This document shows, piece by piece, positions 8,681-19,578 of a stretch of 35,778 bases of DNA. Position 1 is the stretch's first letter; the number at the start of each line of letters is the position of its first letter. The notes under the pieces were generated by a model. It made no database searches, was not told the DNA's origin, and saw only the letters and a list, made by a program, of their open reading frames with translations. Source of the stretch: an uncultured Actinomycetes bacterium (GTDB taxonomy: Bacteria; Actinomycetota; UBA4738; CALAEC01). The stretch spans positions 1 through 35,778 of the forward strand of contig CALAEC010000052.1 of the NCBI GenBank assembly GCA_937890785.1, read 5' to 3'. Made by a program: the position numbers and the translations under genes.

Positions 8681-10045
8681 ATGTCTTCCCGGCCGCCCTC
8701 GTACAACCACACGCCCCGGCGAGCTCCGGGCCTGAGGGCGGCGGTGGCTGCCGTGGCATTTCTCGCCGTGGTCAGCCCGGCGGGAGCGGCCGCCCAGGAG
8801 GCCGACCCGTGGCCGATGGCCGGCCGGGACCCGGCCCACACGGCGACGGCCGACGCGCCGGCGCCGCCCTATCGCGAGGTGTGGACCAGCGACGTCGGGC
8901 TCGGCGGGCCCCTGGCCGGTCCGGCTGTGGCTCGGGACGTTGTCGTGGTGGTGACGGAGCGCGGGGTCGTTGGTCTCGATCCGGCCACCGGGGAGCCGAG
9001 GTGGGAGGCTTCCCGGGCGGAGGGCCCGGCAGGGCCTCCGGCGGTGGCCGGCGATCTGGTCGTGCACACCTCCGGCTCGGGATCGGCGACAGCGGTGGTG
9101 GCCCGGACCCTCACAGACGGGAGGGAGCTCTGGCGGGCATTCGTCGACTCCGAGGTTGGTAGCGGGCTGGTGGCCGCCGACGGGCTGGTGTACGCGGCGA
9201 CCGCGGCGGGCGAGCTCATCGCCCTCCACGCGGAGACCGGCGAGGAGGAGTGGCGATCGGACGTCGGGGGGCGGCTCGAGGCCACACCGGCCGTGGCCGA
9301 TGGCCTGGTCCTCGTGGCCAGCGAGGAGCCATCGACCGGCGTGGCCACGGTGTTCGCCCTCGATGCCGCTACGGGCGGAGATCCGGAGTGGCGGTTCGCC
9401 ACGCCCGGGCCGGCCGTGCCTGCCTCGGCACCGGCGTCGGCGGACGGCCGTGCGGTCGTGGCCACCAGCGACGGTATGGTCCGGGCCCTGAACCTCGACG
9501 GGGGCGGCGAGGCCTGGACCGCCGACGTGCGCGCCGCCGTGTCCGCACGGCAGGTGCCCGCGGCCTCCGCTCCATTCGTTGTTGCCGACCGCCTCCACCT
9601 CTACGCGCTGGAGCCTGAAGGGGGAGAGGAGCGGTGGACGTTCCTCCTGGCCGACCTGGCCGAACTCCCGGGCGGCCGGCGGAACACGCTCTCGCCTGCC
9701 TCGCCGGCCGTGCTCGGCGGTGCCGCCGTGATCGGGGACACGTCCGGCACCCTCTCGGCGATCGACCTCGCCTCGGGCCGGCGTGTGTGGCGCCGCGATC
9801 TGGGATCCGGCCCGCTCGGCCCGGTCGCCGCGAGCGGCGACCTCCTCTACGCCACCACACTCGGCTCTGGCGGCTCCGTGACCGCGCTGGAGCACGATCC
9901 GAGCGGAACCCTCATCGACGAGCCCTCGCCGACGACGGTGTTCCCGCTTCGGGCGGTGCTCAACTTCGCCCTGGCCGCGCTGGGTCTCGGGCTGGTGGCC
10001 TTCGGCCTCTCCCGACTGGCCCTCCGGAGGGGGCCGGCCTCGTGA
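8681..10045 (+). CDS. PQQ-like beta-propeller repeat protein, secreted and C-terminally membrane anchored
   Basis: Signal peptide, repeated GLDPATGEPRWEASR / ALHAETGEEEWRSDVG / ALNLDGGGEAWTADV / AIDLASGRRVWRRDLG units, C-terminal TM (LNFALAALGLGLVAFGLSRLAL). TAGAAT (8667-8672) lies 8 nt before the ATG. Confidence 0.85.
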   Translation: MSSRPPSYNHTPRRAPGLRAAVAAVAFLAVVSPAGAAAQEADPWPMAGRDPAHTATADAPAPPYREVWTSDVGLGGPLAGPAVARDVVVVVTERGVVGLDPATGEPRWEASRAEGPAGPPAVAGDLVVHTSGSGSATAVVARTLTDGRELWRAFVDSEVGSGLVAADGLVYAATAAGELIALHAETGEEEWRSDVGGRLEATPAVADGLVLVASEEPSTGVATVFALDAATGGDPEWRFATPGPAVPASAPASADGRAVVATSDGMVRALNLDGGGEAWTADVRAAVSARQVPAASAPFVVADRLHLYALEPEGGEERWTFLLADLAELPGGRRNTLSPASPAVLGGAAVIGDTSGTLSAIDLASGRRVWRRDLGSGPLGPVAASGDLLYATTLGSGGSVTALEHDPSGTLIDEPSPTTVFPLRAVLNFALAALGLGLVAFGLSRLALRRGPAS

Positions 10046-10974
10046 GCTCGAAACGGCAGCGACGCGCTCGGCGCCGAACCGGTCGACCGGACGAGGCGAG
10101 CCCGGAGCCTACCGGCGTGCCGGCGAAGACCGCCGCTCGCCCCCAGACCGGCCCTCGCGACCAGGCCGTCTCTCCGACGACGGTCCCGCCGTTCGGAACG
10201 TCGCTGGTCCGGGGGTTGTGGTCGGTCACCTCGGTGCCGGGAACCCTGGGGTGGACGTTCCTGTCGCTCCTGGCGACGTGGGCGGTCTTCGTCGCGTTGG
10301 GCCGGGCGCCCACGCCGCCGATCCTCTCGGCCCTGATGTCCCTCTCCCCGGCCAACCTCCTGATCGACCTCCCGGCGGCCTTCTCCGCCGGCCAGGGGGT
10401 GGCCATCCTGGGGGCCCTGGCCGCCCTCGCAGTCGTTCGGGCCCTCACGTTCGGAGTCCTGATCCAGCTGATCCACGGCAGGCTCGAGGATGGTCGCCCG
10501 GACCTGCGGCGGGCCGTCCGGCGCCTCCCGGCGGCGATGTCCGGACTGTTCACCGTGTACCTGATCGAGGTCGCCGCGATGTACGCGCTCCTGTCGGTGG
10601 CCACCCAGTTCCTCGGCCAGCTGGCGCCCCTGGCCGTAGTGGCCGCGCTGTACTTCCTGGTCTACGTTCCCGTGGTTGCCGTGCTCGACGGCGGCTCCCT
10701 CCAGACGATGTTCCGTCGAGGGTTCCGGGCCGCACGCCTTCCCGGGACCAGACACCTCACCCTCGTGATGGTGTACTTCCTGGTGTTCTTCTACGCGGCC
10801 TCGGTCAGCCCGTTCGGGTTCGCCACCCCGGCCACGCCCAGCCCGCTGGTCTGGGCGTTCGGCCTGGTCGCCACGCTGCTCCATGCCACCGTCCTGGGCG
10901 CCGTGGTGTACCGGTGGTTGGCGATCCGAGACTTCGTCACGGGCGACCCGGCACCCCGCCGGCGGCCGACCTGA
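10042..10974 (+). CDS. Multi-pass membrane protein, unknown function
   Basis: GTG overlaps the preceding stop (GTGA). Arg-rich N-terminus followed by several hydrophobic segments. Confidence 0.75.
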   Translation: MSSKRQRRARRRTGRPDEASPEPTGVPAKTAARPQTGPRDQAVSPTTVPPFGTSLVRGLWSVTSVPGTLGWTFLSLLATWAVFVALGRAPTPPILSALMSLSPANLLIDLPAAFSAGQGVAILGALAALAVVRALTFGVLIQLIHGRLEDGRPDLRRAVRRLPAAMSGLFTVYLIEVAAMYALLSVATQFLGQLAPLAVVAALYFLVYVPVVAVLDGGSLQTMFRRGFRAARLPGTRHLTLVMVYFLVFFYAASVSPFGFATPATPSPLVWAFGLVATLLHATVLGAVVYRWLAIRDFVTGDPAPRRRPT

Positions 10975-11028
10975 GCTTGCTAGACTGATCGTGCCGGTCC
11001 GCGAGGGCCGAGCACGCACGCCCGGCGA

Positions 11029-11067
11029 CCCGTCCCACCGGTCCCGCCTCGGCGGGGAGAGGACGGG
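11029..11067 (+). other. Candidate structured rpsB leader element
   Basis: CCCGTCC (11029-11035) pairs with GGACGGG (11061-11067), enclosing CCCGCC (11043-11048) / GGCGGG (11051-11056). A candidate -10 TAGACT lies at 10981-10986. Confidence 0.35.
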
Positions 11068-11104
11068 GAGGACCCGGGCGGAGGGACAACCGGAAGGAGG
11101 AAGC

Positions 11105-11950
<846 letters not shown>

Positions 11951-11975
11951 TCGGTGTGTCAGAATCGGCGGCGAT

Positions 11976-12578
11976 ATGACGGTCACCGCCGATCAGGTGA
12001 AGCGGCTCCGTGAGCTGACCGGCGCCGGGATGATGGACTGCAAGCGGGCTCTGCAGGACGCGGGCGGCGACATGGATCGCGCCGTCGAGCTGCTGCGGGA
12101 ACGGGGGCTGGCCGCCGCGGCCAAGCGCGCCGGCCGCGAGGCGTCCGAGGGCGTCGTCGACGCCTACATCCATGGGGAAGGCCGCATCGGCGCCATGATC
12201 GAGGTCAACTGCGAGTCGGACTTCGTGGCGAACACGACGGAGTTCCGGGCGGTCGTCCGCGACCTGGCCATGCAGGTGGCCGCGCACGACCCCGAGTGGA
12301 TCTCCCGTGACGAGGTCCCCGAGGAGGTCCTGGCGCAGGAGCGGAAGATCTACGAGGCCCAGGCCCGCGAGGAAGGGAAGCCCGACAACGTCGTCCCGAG
12401 GATCGTGGAGGGCAAGCTCGAGGCGTTCTTCAAGCAGCGCTGCCTGCTCGACCAGCCGTACTTCCGCGACATGGCGGGCAAGACCAGCGTCGGCGACGTC
12501 GTGGCCAAGCTGGCGGCCTCGGTCGGCGAGAACGTGCAGGTCCGACGGTTCGTCCGATACGCTCGCGGCGGGGGGTGA
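11976..12578 (+). CDS. tsf: Elongation factor Ts
   Basis: [53 protein letters not shown]; short form, 200 aa. Confidence 0.97.
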   Translation: MTVTADQVKRLRELTGAGMMDCKRALQDAGGDMDRAVELLRERGLAAAAKRAGREASEGVVDAYIHGEGRIGAMIEVNCESDFVANTTEFRAVVRDLAMQVAAHDPEWISRDEVPEEVLAQERKIYEAQAREEGKPDNVVPRIVEGKLEAFFKQRCLLDQPYFRDMAGKTSVGDVVAKLAASVGENVQVRRFVRYARGGG

Positions 12579-13360
12579 TCGAGACGGCGACCGGGGGTGC
12601 CACGGAGCCGAGAGCCGGACAGGCCCTTGTCGGCCGGGCTCGTCCCTCCTACCGGCGCGTCCTGCTGAAGCTCTCCGGGGACGCGTTCGCCCCGCCGGAA
12701 GGCGACTTCGGGATCTCGGAGGAAGCCGTCGAGCTCCTGGCTCGCCAGCTCGCCGAGGTGCTGACCCTCGACGTCGAGCCTGCGGTGGTGGTCGGGGGCG
12801 GGAACATCTTCCGCGGCCGCGACGCCCCTCGGATGGATCGGGCTCGAGCCGACTACGTCGGCATGCTGGCCACAGTGATGAACGCGCTGGTCCTCCAGGA
12901 TGCGCTGGAGCGCATCGGGGTGGTCACGCGGGTGCAGACCGCCATCGCCATGGCCCAGGTCGCCGAGCCGTACATCCCACGCAAGGCCATGCGCCATCTG
13001 GAGAAGGGACGGGTGGTCATCTTCGCCGCCGGGCTGGGACGCCCATTCTTCTCCACCGACACCACGGCCGCGCAGATCGCCCTGGAGATCCACGCCGAGG
13101 CGATCCTCAAGGGGACCGGCGTCGACGGCGTCTACGACGCCGACCCCAATGCGAACCCGGGTGCCACGAAGTTCGAGGACCTCGAGTACATCGAGGTCCT
13201 CAAGAGAGGCCTGCAGGTGATGGACGCCACCGCCATCTCGCTGTGTATGGACAACGGGCTGCCGATCATCGTGTTCAATTTCCGCGAAGAGGGCAACATC
13301 CGGCGCGCTATCCTTGGCGAGCGGATCGGCACGCTCGTCCACTCGGGGTCGGGCCGATGA
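12575..13360 (+). CDS. pyrH: Uridylate kinase
   Basis: [46 protein letters not shown]. Confidence 0.96.
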   Translation: MIETATGGATEPRAGQALVGRARPSYRRVLLKLSGDAFAPPEGDFGISEEAVELLARQLAEVLTLDVEPAVVVGGGNIFRGRDAPRMDRARADYVGMLATVMNALVLQDALERIGVVTRVQTAIAMAQVAEPYIPRKAMRHLEKGRVVIFAAGLGRPFFSTDTTAAQIALEIHAEAILKGTGVDGVYDADPNANPGATKFEDLEYIEVLKRGLQVMDATAISLCMDNGLPIIVFNFREEGNIRRAILGERIGTLVHSGSGR

Positions 13361-13917
13361 CGGCGGAGACCACGCTGAAGGAGGCCGGCCATAAGATGGA
13401 GCGCGCCGTCGAGGTCACGCGCGAGGAGTTCGCCGGGGTGCGCACCGGCCGGGCCACACCCGCGATCCTCAACCGGGTGACGGTGGACTACTACGGCACG
13501 CCCACACCCATGAACCAGCTCGCGTCGTTCTCGGTTCCCGAGCCCCGGCTCCTGGTGATCCAGCCCTACGACCGCAACGCCATGGCAGCCATGGAGAAGG
13601 CCATCATGCAGTCGGACCTCGGTCTGAGCCCGTCGAACGACGGCCAGGTGATCCGGCTGGCGTTCCCACAGCTCACCGAGGAGCGCCGCAAGGAATTGAT
13701 CAAGGTCGTGCACGGCCGGGCGGAGGACGGCAAGGTGGCTGTGCGGAACGTCCGCCGTCACGCCAAGGAAGAGCTGGAGCGGCTCAAGAAGGACGGCGAG
13801 ATCTCTGAGGACGATCTGAACCGGGCGGAGAAGGAGCTGCAGAAGCTCACCGATCAGCACGTGGCCCGGATCGACGAGCTCCTGTCGCACAAGGAGCAGG
13901 AGCTCCTGGAGGTCTAG
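13357..13917 (+). CDS. frr: Ribosome recycling factor
   Basis: [75 protein letters not shown] overlaps the pyrH stop. Confidence 0.97.
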   Translation: MTAETTLKEAGHKMERAVEVTREEFAGVRTGRATPAILNRVTVDYYGTPTPMNQLASFSVPEPRLLVIQPYDRNAMAAMEKAIMQSDLGLSPSNDGQVIRLAFPQLTEERRKELIKVVHGRAEDGKVAVRNVRRHAKEELERLKKDGEISEDDLNRAEKELQKLTDQHVARIDELLSHKEQELLEV

Positions 13918-13945
13918 CGGTGCGCGAGCGAAGCGAGCGGAGCTA

Positions 13946-15550
13946 GTGGGACAGCCACCAGAGGAACGCGAGCGCCGGGACGAGGACCTGTTCGAGGACC
14001 TCGACGACTTCTTCGCCCCGCTCGAAGATACCGGCTGGCCCGAGGGCACCGAGGGTGACGTCCCCGAGGGGGGCTCGCCCCCGGCCGCCCAGGAGCCCGA
14101 GGACGGGACCCTCGAGGAGTGGGATGTGGCCATCGACGTTCCCGGCGCCGATGAGCTGATGGCCTCCACTGAGGACGCTGATGCCGAGGAGCCGGCGACC
14201 GGGGGGGACGAGGAGCCCGACGAGGCCACGCTCGAGGAGCCCGAGCCGGTGCCGGCCTCCGCGGGCGAGGATCCCGAGGGCCCGCTGAGCGTGGAGGATC
14301 TGCGGACGGCCCCGCCCGCATACGAGGACCTGCCGGGTCCGGCCGGCGCCGATGTGGACGAGGCCGACGAGGAAGCAGAGATCGCCGACGGCCTGGAGGA
14401 GCTCGAGGAGGCCGAGCCGCTCCTCCCGGAAGAGGTCTCGGCCGAGGACCTGTTCGAGGAGGAGCCCTCCGAGCCGGTGGAGATCCCCGAGGCTGGGGTC
14501 GGACCGGAGACGGCGGCCGAGGAGCCCCCGGCTCCGGAGGCCATCGAGGCCGCCGCCGAGCACTTCGCCTCCGGCGTTCGGGACACCCCCGATGCCGTGG
14601 AGCGCGACCTCCTGGCCGACCTCGAGGAGGCGCCCGAGGCCGACGCCGCGACGGTGGCCACCCCGGCGGCACCGGTCGAGGCGCCGAGCTGGCAGGAGGG
14701 GGCCGACGCCGCGGTCGAGGAGCCGGTGAGGGCGGCTCCCGAGGGGCGCAATCTCACGGCCGCGGTGGCCAGCGGCGGTCTCCTGGCCATCGCCGTGCTG
14801 GCGCTCCTGGTGATCGGGAAGGGGCCGTTCGCGTGGTTCGCCGGCCTGGTGGTGTTGCTGGGGCAGGCGGAGGTGTACGCGGTGATGCGGTCCCGTCGCC
14901 TCCAGCCCGCCACGTTGCTCGGGCTGGTGTGCGGGGCGTTCATCCTGGCGGGGTCCTATCTCCACGGGGCGGCGGCCGCCCCCTTCGGACTGGCCCTGGC
15001 CATGGGGCTGACCGTGCTGTGGTACATGGCCGCGCCGGCCGCGTTCCGCCGGAGCACCACGGTCAATGTCGGGGCCACGATCCTCGGCATCGTGTATGTC
15101 CCGTTCCTGGCCTCATTCGCGCTGCTGCTGCTGGGCCTCCCGGGGGACGTGGGGCGGAACGCCTTCCTGGTTGTGGTGGGTCTGACGGTCCTGTACGACG
15201 TGGCCGCCTATGCGGTGGGCACGCTGTGGGGGAACCGCCCGCTGGCGCCGACGATCAGCCCGCACAAGTCGTGGGAGGGAGCGATCGGGGGGACGCTGGT
15301 CATCCTGATCGTGGCCCTGGCCGTGGTACCGGCCATCGACCCCTTCACCAGCTCCACCGCCGTCGGGCTCGGCCTGGTGATCGCCCTGGTGGCCCCGATC
15401 GGCGACCTGGTGGAGTCGGCCCTCAAGCGGGACCTCGGCGTCAAGGACATGGGGACCATCCTCCCCGGGCACGGTGGGATCCTTGACCGGATCGACGCCA
15501 TCCTCTTCGCCGCCCCGGCCGCCTACTACTTCCTGCTGCTGGCCTTCTGA
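13946..15550 (+). CDS. cdsA: Phosphatidate cytidylyltransferase with long acidic N-terminal extension
   Basis: C-terminal CDS signature SALKRDLGVKDMGTILPGHGGILDRID and multiple TMs; residues 1 to ~265 are Asp/Glu/Pro/Ala-rich. Confidence 0.92.
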   Translation: MGQPPEERERRDEDLFEDLDDFFAPLEDTGWPEGTEGDVPEGGSPPAAQEPEDGTLEEWDVAIDVPGADELMASTEDADAEEPATGGDEEPDEATLEEPEPVPASAGEDPEGPLSVEDLRTAPPAYEDLPGPAGADVDEADEEAEIADGLEELEEAEPLLPEEVSAEDLFEEEPSEPVEIPEAGVGPETAAEEPPAPEAIEAAAEHFASGVRDTPDAVERDLLADLEEAPEADAATVATPAAPVEAPSWQEGADAAVEEPVRAAPEGRNLTAAVASGGLLAIAVLALLVIGKGPFAWFAGLVVLLGQAEVYAVMRSRRLQPATLLGLVCGAFILAGSYLHGAAAAPFGLALAMGLTVLWYMAAPAAFRRSTTVNVGATILGIVYVPFLASFALLLLGLPGDVGRNAFLVVVGLTVLYDVAAYAVGTLWGNRPLAPTISPHKSWEGAIGGTLVILIVALAVVPAIDPFTSSTAVGLGLVIALVAPIGDLVESALKRDLGVKDMGTILPGHGGILDRIDAILFAAPAAYYFLLLAF

Positions 15551-15585
15551 CCGGGCCCGCTCCTGATATTCCCCCGGGGAGCGGG

Positions 15586-15598
15586 TACCCTGGAGAGC
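15586..15598 (+). promoter_or_regulatory. Leaderless-type -10 (TACCCT) 7 nt before the dxr GTG
   Basis: TACCCT 15586-15591, GTG at 15599. Confidence 0.5.
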
Positions 15599-16756
15599 GT
15601 GCGACGGGTGGTGATCCTCGGCTCGACGGGGTCGATCGGCACGCAGGCCCTGGACGTGGTTCGCCGGAACCATGACCGGTTCGAAGTCGTCGGGCTGGCC
15701 GCGGCCCAGAGCCACGAGCTACTGGTCGGGCAGATCCGGGAGTTCCTGCCGCCGGTGGTGGCGGTCAGGGACGACCGCGCCGCCGAGGACCTCCGTACCG
15801 CCCTGTCAGGTCTTCGCCGGGTCGAGGTGATCGCAGGCGCCGACGCCGCCGAGCGCCTGGCCCGTGACTCGGACGCCGACATGGTGGTCAACGCCATGGT
15901 CGGCGCGGTCGGGCTGGGCCCCACGCTGGCCACCCTCCAGTCGGGGAAGATGCTCGCGCTGGCGAACAAGGAGAGCCTGATCGTCGGCGGGGAGCTGGTC
16001 ATGGACCTGGTGAAGGGGGAGCCGGATCGGCTCGTTCCCGTGGACTCGGAGCACGCGGCGCTGGCCCAGTGTCTCCGGGGCGAGCGCCGGGAGGACCTCC
16101 GCAAGGTGATCATCACGGCCTCGGGCGGGCCGTTCCGCGGGTGGAAACGCGAGGAGCTGGCCAGGGCGTCGGTCAAGGAGGCTCTGGCGCATCCGACCTG
16201 GAAGATGGGGCCGAAGATCACCATCGACTCGGCCACGCTGATGAACAAGGGCTTCGAGGTGATCGAAGCCCACTACCTGTTCGGCCTGGATTACGAACGC
16301 ATCGACGTGGTCGTGCACCCCGAATCCCTCGTGCACGGCGTTGTCGAGTTCCTCGACGGCAGCCTGATCGCCCAGGTGGCGTCCCCCGACATGCGCTTGC
16401 CGATCCAGCTCGCGCTGGCGTTCCCCGACCGGCTGCGGGCCGGGATCCGGCCGCTCGACCTGACCCAGGTCCGGTCGCTGACGTTCGACGCCCTGGACCG
16501 GGAGGCCTTCCCCGCGGTGGACCTGGCGTACCGCGCCGGCCGCCTCGGCGCCACGTTCCCGGCGGTGATGAACGCGGCCAACGAGGTCGCGGTGGCGGCG
16601 TTCCTCGACCAGCGGATCCCGCTCACGGCGATCCCGGAGGTCGCCGCGCGGGTCGTCGACGACCATGAGCCGGCCAAGGTTGTGTCGCTGGTGACGCTGG
16701 AGCGAGCGGACGCCTGGGCTCGGCGGAGGGCCGCCGAGCTGATCGAGGCTCGCTGA
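15599..16756 (+). CDS. dxr: 1-deoxy-D-xylulose 5-phosphate reductoisomerase
   Basis: VVILGSTGSIGTQALDVV, ALANKESLIVGGELV, ITASGGPFRGW, HPTWKMGPKITIDSATLMNKGFEVIEAHYLF. Confidence 0.97.
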   Translation: MRRVVILGSTGSIGTQALDVVRRNHDRFEVVGLAAAQSHELLVGQIREFLPPVVAVRDDRAAEDLRTALSGLRRVEVIAGADAAERLARDSDADMVVNAMVGAVGLGPTLATLQSGKMLALANKESLIVGGELVMDLVKGEPDRLVPVDSEHAALAQCLRGERREDLRKVIITASGGPFRGWKREELARASVKEALAHPTWKMGPKITIDSATLMNKGFEVIEAHYLFGLDYERIDVVVHPESLVHGVVEFLDGSLIAQVASPDMRLPIQLALAFPDRLRAGIRPLDLTQVRSLTFDALDREAFPAVDLAYRAGRLGATFPAVMNAANEVAVAAFLDQRIPLTAIPEVAARVVDDHEPAKVVSLVTLERADAWARRRAAELIEAR

Positions 16757-16766
16757 CGGCAGCCTG

Positions 16767-17861
16767 ATGCCGGCCGGCATCCTCCTCTTCATCGTCGGCG
16801 TCCTCATGATCATCCTGGTGCACGAGCTCGGCCACTTCATCGCGGCGAAGCGCTTCGGCATCAAGGTCGAGGAGTTCTTCCTCGGCTTCGGCCCGCGGCT
16901 GTGGTCGGTCCGGCGCGGCGAGACCGAGTACGGGATGAAGGCGATCCCGGTCGGCGGCTACGTGCGCATCGCCGGGATGAACCCGTTCGAGGAGCCGGCC
17001 CCGGCGGACCGGGGGCGGCTGTTCGGCGACAAGCCGGCGTGGCAGCGGGCCATCGTGATCGTGGCCGGTGCGGCCACCCACTTCGTCCTGGCATTCCTCC
17101 TGTTGACCGTGTTCTTCCTCCTGATCGGGTTCCCACGGGCCCGGATCGCCGAGGTGGAGACCACCGTCGACGGCAACCCGTCGCCGGCGTTCGTTTCGGG
17201 GCTGCGGTCGGGGGACGAGGTCCTGGCCGTCGACGGGGAGGACATGACGTACCCCCAGGTCCTGGAGGCGATCAACGAGAACCCGGGCCGGCCGTTGTCG
17301 ATCCGGGTTCGCCGCGACGGTTCGGAGCGCGTGGTGCGGGTGACGCCCGTCCTCTCCGAAGGCGAGGGCCGGCTGGGCGTCCTCATCGGTCAGGGCTCCC
17401 GGCTCCGCGAGGACCCCATCGAGGCCGTGGTCCAGGGCGCCGAGGGGGTCGGCAGCCTGGTCGTCAACTCGGTCCGAGGCATCGGCCAGGTGTTCGGGCC
17501 GGAGGGATTGGCCCGGGTCGGCCAGCTGCTCTTCGGCGACGAGCGCACCGTCGACGACCCCGTCGGCCTGGTCGGCGCCGCACGGGTCTCGGGACAGGCC
17601 GCCGAGGCCGGGCTTGCCGACGTGTTCTTCTTCCTGTTCGCGGGATTCAACGTGTTCGTGGGGATCCTCAACATCCTGCCGCTCCCTCCGCTCGACGGCG
17701 GCCATCTGGCCGTGCTCGGCTTCGAGTCGCTGACCGGGCGGCGGGTCGATCCCCGACGCCTGGTTCCGCTGACCGCGCTGGTGGCGGGGTTCCTCATCCT
17801 GTTCACGCTGGCGCTCACGTATCTCGACGTGTTCAGCCCGATCCCGAACCCATTCGGATAG
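16767..17861 (+). CDS. rseP: Site-2 protease RseP-like (M50) with PDZ domain
   Basis: HELGHFIAAKRFGIKVEEFFLGFGPRLWS, PDZ segment, NILPLPPLDGGHL. Confidence 0.93.
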   Translation: MPAGILLFIVGVLMIILVHELGHFIAAKRFGIKVEEFFLGFGPRLWSVRRGETEYGMKAIPVGGYVRIAGMNPFEEPAPADRGRLFGDKPAWQRAIVIVAGAATHFVLAFLLLTVFFLLIGFPRARIAEVETTVDGNPSPAFVSGLRSGDEVLAVDGEDMTYPQVLEAINENPGRPLSIRVRRDGSERVVRVTPVLSEGEGRLGVLIGQGSRLREDPIEAVVQGAEGVGSLVVNSVRGIGQVFGPEGLARVGQLLFGDERTVDDPVGLVGAARVSGQAAEAGLADVFFFLFAGFNVFVGILNILPLPPLDGGHLAVLGFESLTGRRVDPRRLVPLTALVAGFLILFTLALTYLDVFSPIPNPFG

Positions 17862-17869
17862 GCGGCCGA

Positions 17870-17881
17870 TAGACTGGATTC
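17870..17881 (+). promoter_or_regulatory. Leaderless-type -10 (TAGACT) 6 nt before the ispG GTG
   Basis: TAGACT 17870-17875, GTG at 17882. Confidence 0.5.
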
Positions 17882-18958
17882 GTGCTGAGCGAGCGGCGGA
17901 AGAGCCGGCAGATCACGGTCGGCTGGGTCGAGGTCGGCGGCGACGCCCCCATCCGGGTGCAGTCGATGACCACCACGAAGACCGCCGACGTGAACGCCAC
18001 CCTCCAGCAGATGGCGGCGTTGGTGGCGGCAGGCTGCGAGATCGTGCGCGTGGCCGTGCCCCACTGGGATGACGCCCGAGCGCTGAAGGAGATCGCGGAG
18101 CACGCCACGATCCCCGTGGTCGCCGACATCCACTTCCAGTGGAAGTACGCCATGGCAGCCCTCGAGGGCGGGATCCACGGCCTCCGGATCAACCCCGGGA
18201 ACATCAAGTACCAGGACAAGGTGCGGCTGATCGCCCGGGAGGCCAAGGCCCGGGGCGTGCCCATCCGCATCGGCGTCAACGCCGGCTCGCTCGAGAAGGA
18301 TCTGCTGGCGAAGCATGGCCGGCCCAGCGCTGAGGCGCTGGTCGAGTCGGCCCTGAACGAGGCCCGGATCCTGGAGGACGAGGACTTCACGGATATCAAG
18401 ATCTCGGTGAAGCACTCGAACCCGGCCGAGATGATCCGGGCGTACCGCCTCCTGGCCGAGGCATGCGACTACCCGCTCCACCTGGGAGTCACCGAGGCCG
18501 GTCCCTCGCCCGCCGGGGCGGTGAAGTCCGCGGTAGGGATCGGCACCCTCCTGGCCGAGGGCATCGGCGACACCATCCGCGTCTCGCTCACCGACGACCC
18601 GGTCGAGGAGGTCAAGACCGGGATCTGGATCCTCCAGTCGCTGGGGCTGCGCCGCCGGGGCCTGGACCTGGTGGCCTGCCCCTCGTGCGGGCGGGCCGAG
18701 GTCGACGTCCTCGGCCTGACGAAGCAGGTGAACGAGGCCCTGGAGCGCGAGGGCATCACCACGCCGATCCGGGTGGCGGTGATGGGCTGCGTGGTGAACG
18801 GGCCCGGCGAGGCTCGGGAGGCCGACCTGGGGATCGCGGCGGGAAAGGGCTACGGCCAGCTGATCGTCCGCGGCGAGGTCCAGGAGCACCGGATCCCCGA
18901 GGACCGCTTCGTCGAGGCCCTGGTAGCCGAGGCCAAGAAGATGGCCGCCGACCGCTGA
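17882..18958 (+). CDS. ispG: 4-hydroxy-3-methylbut-2-enyl diphosphate synthase
   Basis: [47 protein letters not shown] Fe-S cysteines. Confidence 0.97.
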   Translation: MLSERRKSRQITVGWVEVGGDAPIRVQSMTTTKTADVNATLQQMAALVAAGCEIVRVAVPHWDDARALKEIAEHATIPVVADIHFQWKYAMAALEGGIHGLRINPGNIKYQDKVRLIAREAKARGVPIRIGVNAGSLEKDLLAKHGRPSAEALVESALNEARILEDEDFTDIKISVKHSNPAEMIRAYRLLAEACDYPLHLGVTEAGPSPAGAVKSAVGIGTLLAEGIGDTIRVSLTDDPVEEVKTGIWILQSLGLRRRGLDLVACPSCGRAEVDVLGLTKQVNEALEREGITTPIRVAVMGCVVNGPGEAREADLGIAAGKGYGQLIVRGEVQEHRIPEDRFVEALVAEAKKMAADR

Positions 18959-18959
18959 C

Positions 18960-19571
18960 TCAGTTCTCCAGTCGAACCCCGCCTCGGGCGAACTGGTCGA
19001 CCACGTAGTAGACGGCCACGAGCCCGTGCACCACCAGGGCCCAGATCGGGCTGAGGAAGGCGATCCCGATCGTCATCGGATAGATCAGCAGCCCCAGGCT
19101 GAATCGACGTGTGTTCGCCCGGAGGGCGCTGAGGTCGAGGTGCTCGTGGATCAGTCGGGCGTCGTGGACGATCCATCGCCACAGCAGGTTGATGCTCACG
19201 GCGACGAGCGTGGCCCACCCCCCGTACACGGCCGCGGCGATCCTGGCGTCGACGCCGGGCGACTGGAGGTGCTCGGCGACGAGCGCCGTCGGGAAGGGGA
19301 TCCCCGCCACTGCCAGCAGCACCAGGAGATTGAGATAGAGCAGGGGCCGGTCCACCCGGGCCACCAGTGCCAGGATGCCGTGGTGGTTGACCCAGATGAT
19401 CCCGATGACCGTGAAGCTGATCAGGTAGGCGAGGTAGCTCGGCCACTGATGCAGGAGGGCTTGCCCGAGCTCAGCGCCCCGTTCCGTTGGCACATCGATC
19501 TCGATGACCAACAGGGTGATGGCGATGGCCATGACACCGTCGCTGAAGGCCTCGAGTCGGTCTGTGGTCAC
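18960..19571 (-). CDS. TMEM175-family (DUF1211) potassium channel-like protein
   Basis: DRLEAFSDGVMAIAITLLVIEIDVP carries the TMEM175 RxxxFSDGVxAIAxTLLxLEI signature; multiple TMs. GTG start at 19569-19571. Confidence 0.85.
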   Translation of the reverse strand: MTTDRLEAFSDGVMAIAITLLVIEIDVPTERGAELGQALLHQWPSYLAYLISFTVIGIIWVNHHGILALVARVDRPLLYLNLLVLLAVAGIPFPTALVAEHLQSPGVDARIAAAVYGGWATLVAVSINLLWRWIVHDARLIHEHLDLSALRANTRRFSLGLLIYPMTIGIAFLSPIWALVVHGLVAVYYVVDQFARGGVRLEN

Positions 19572-19578
19572 CGGGGCC

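Noticed and set aside
11960-11975. CAGAAT before tsf as another leaderless promoter
   Set aside because: Lacks the initial TA and its 10-nt spacing falls outside the tight 6-8 nt group.
12307-13356. N-terminal part of the 536-aa ORF upstream of frr
   Set aside because: Out-of-frame reading of tsf and pyrH; the real RRF begins at ATG 13357.
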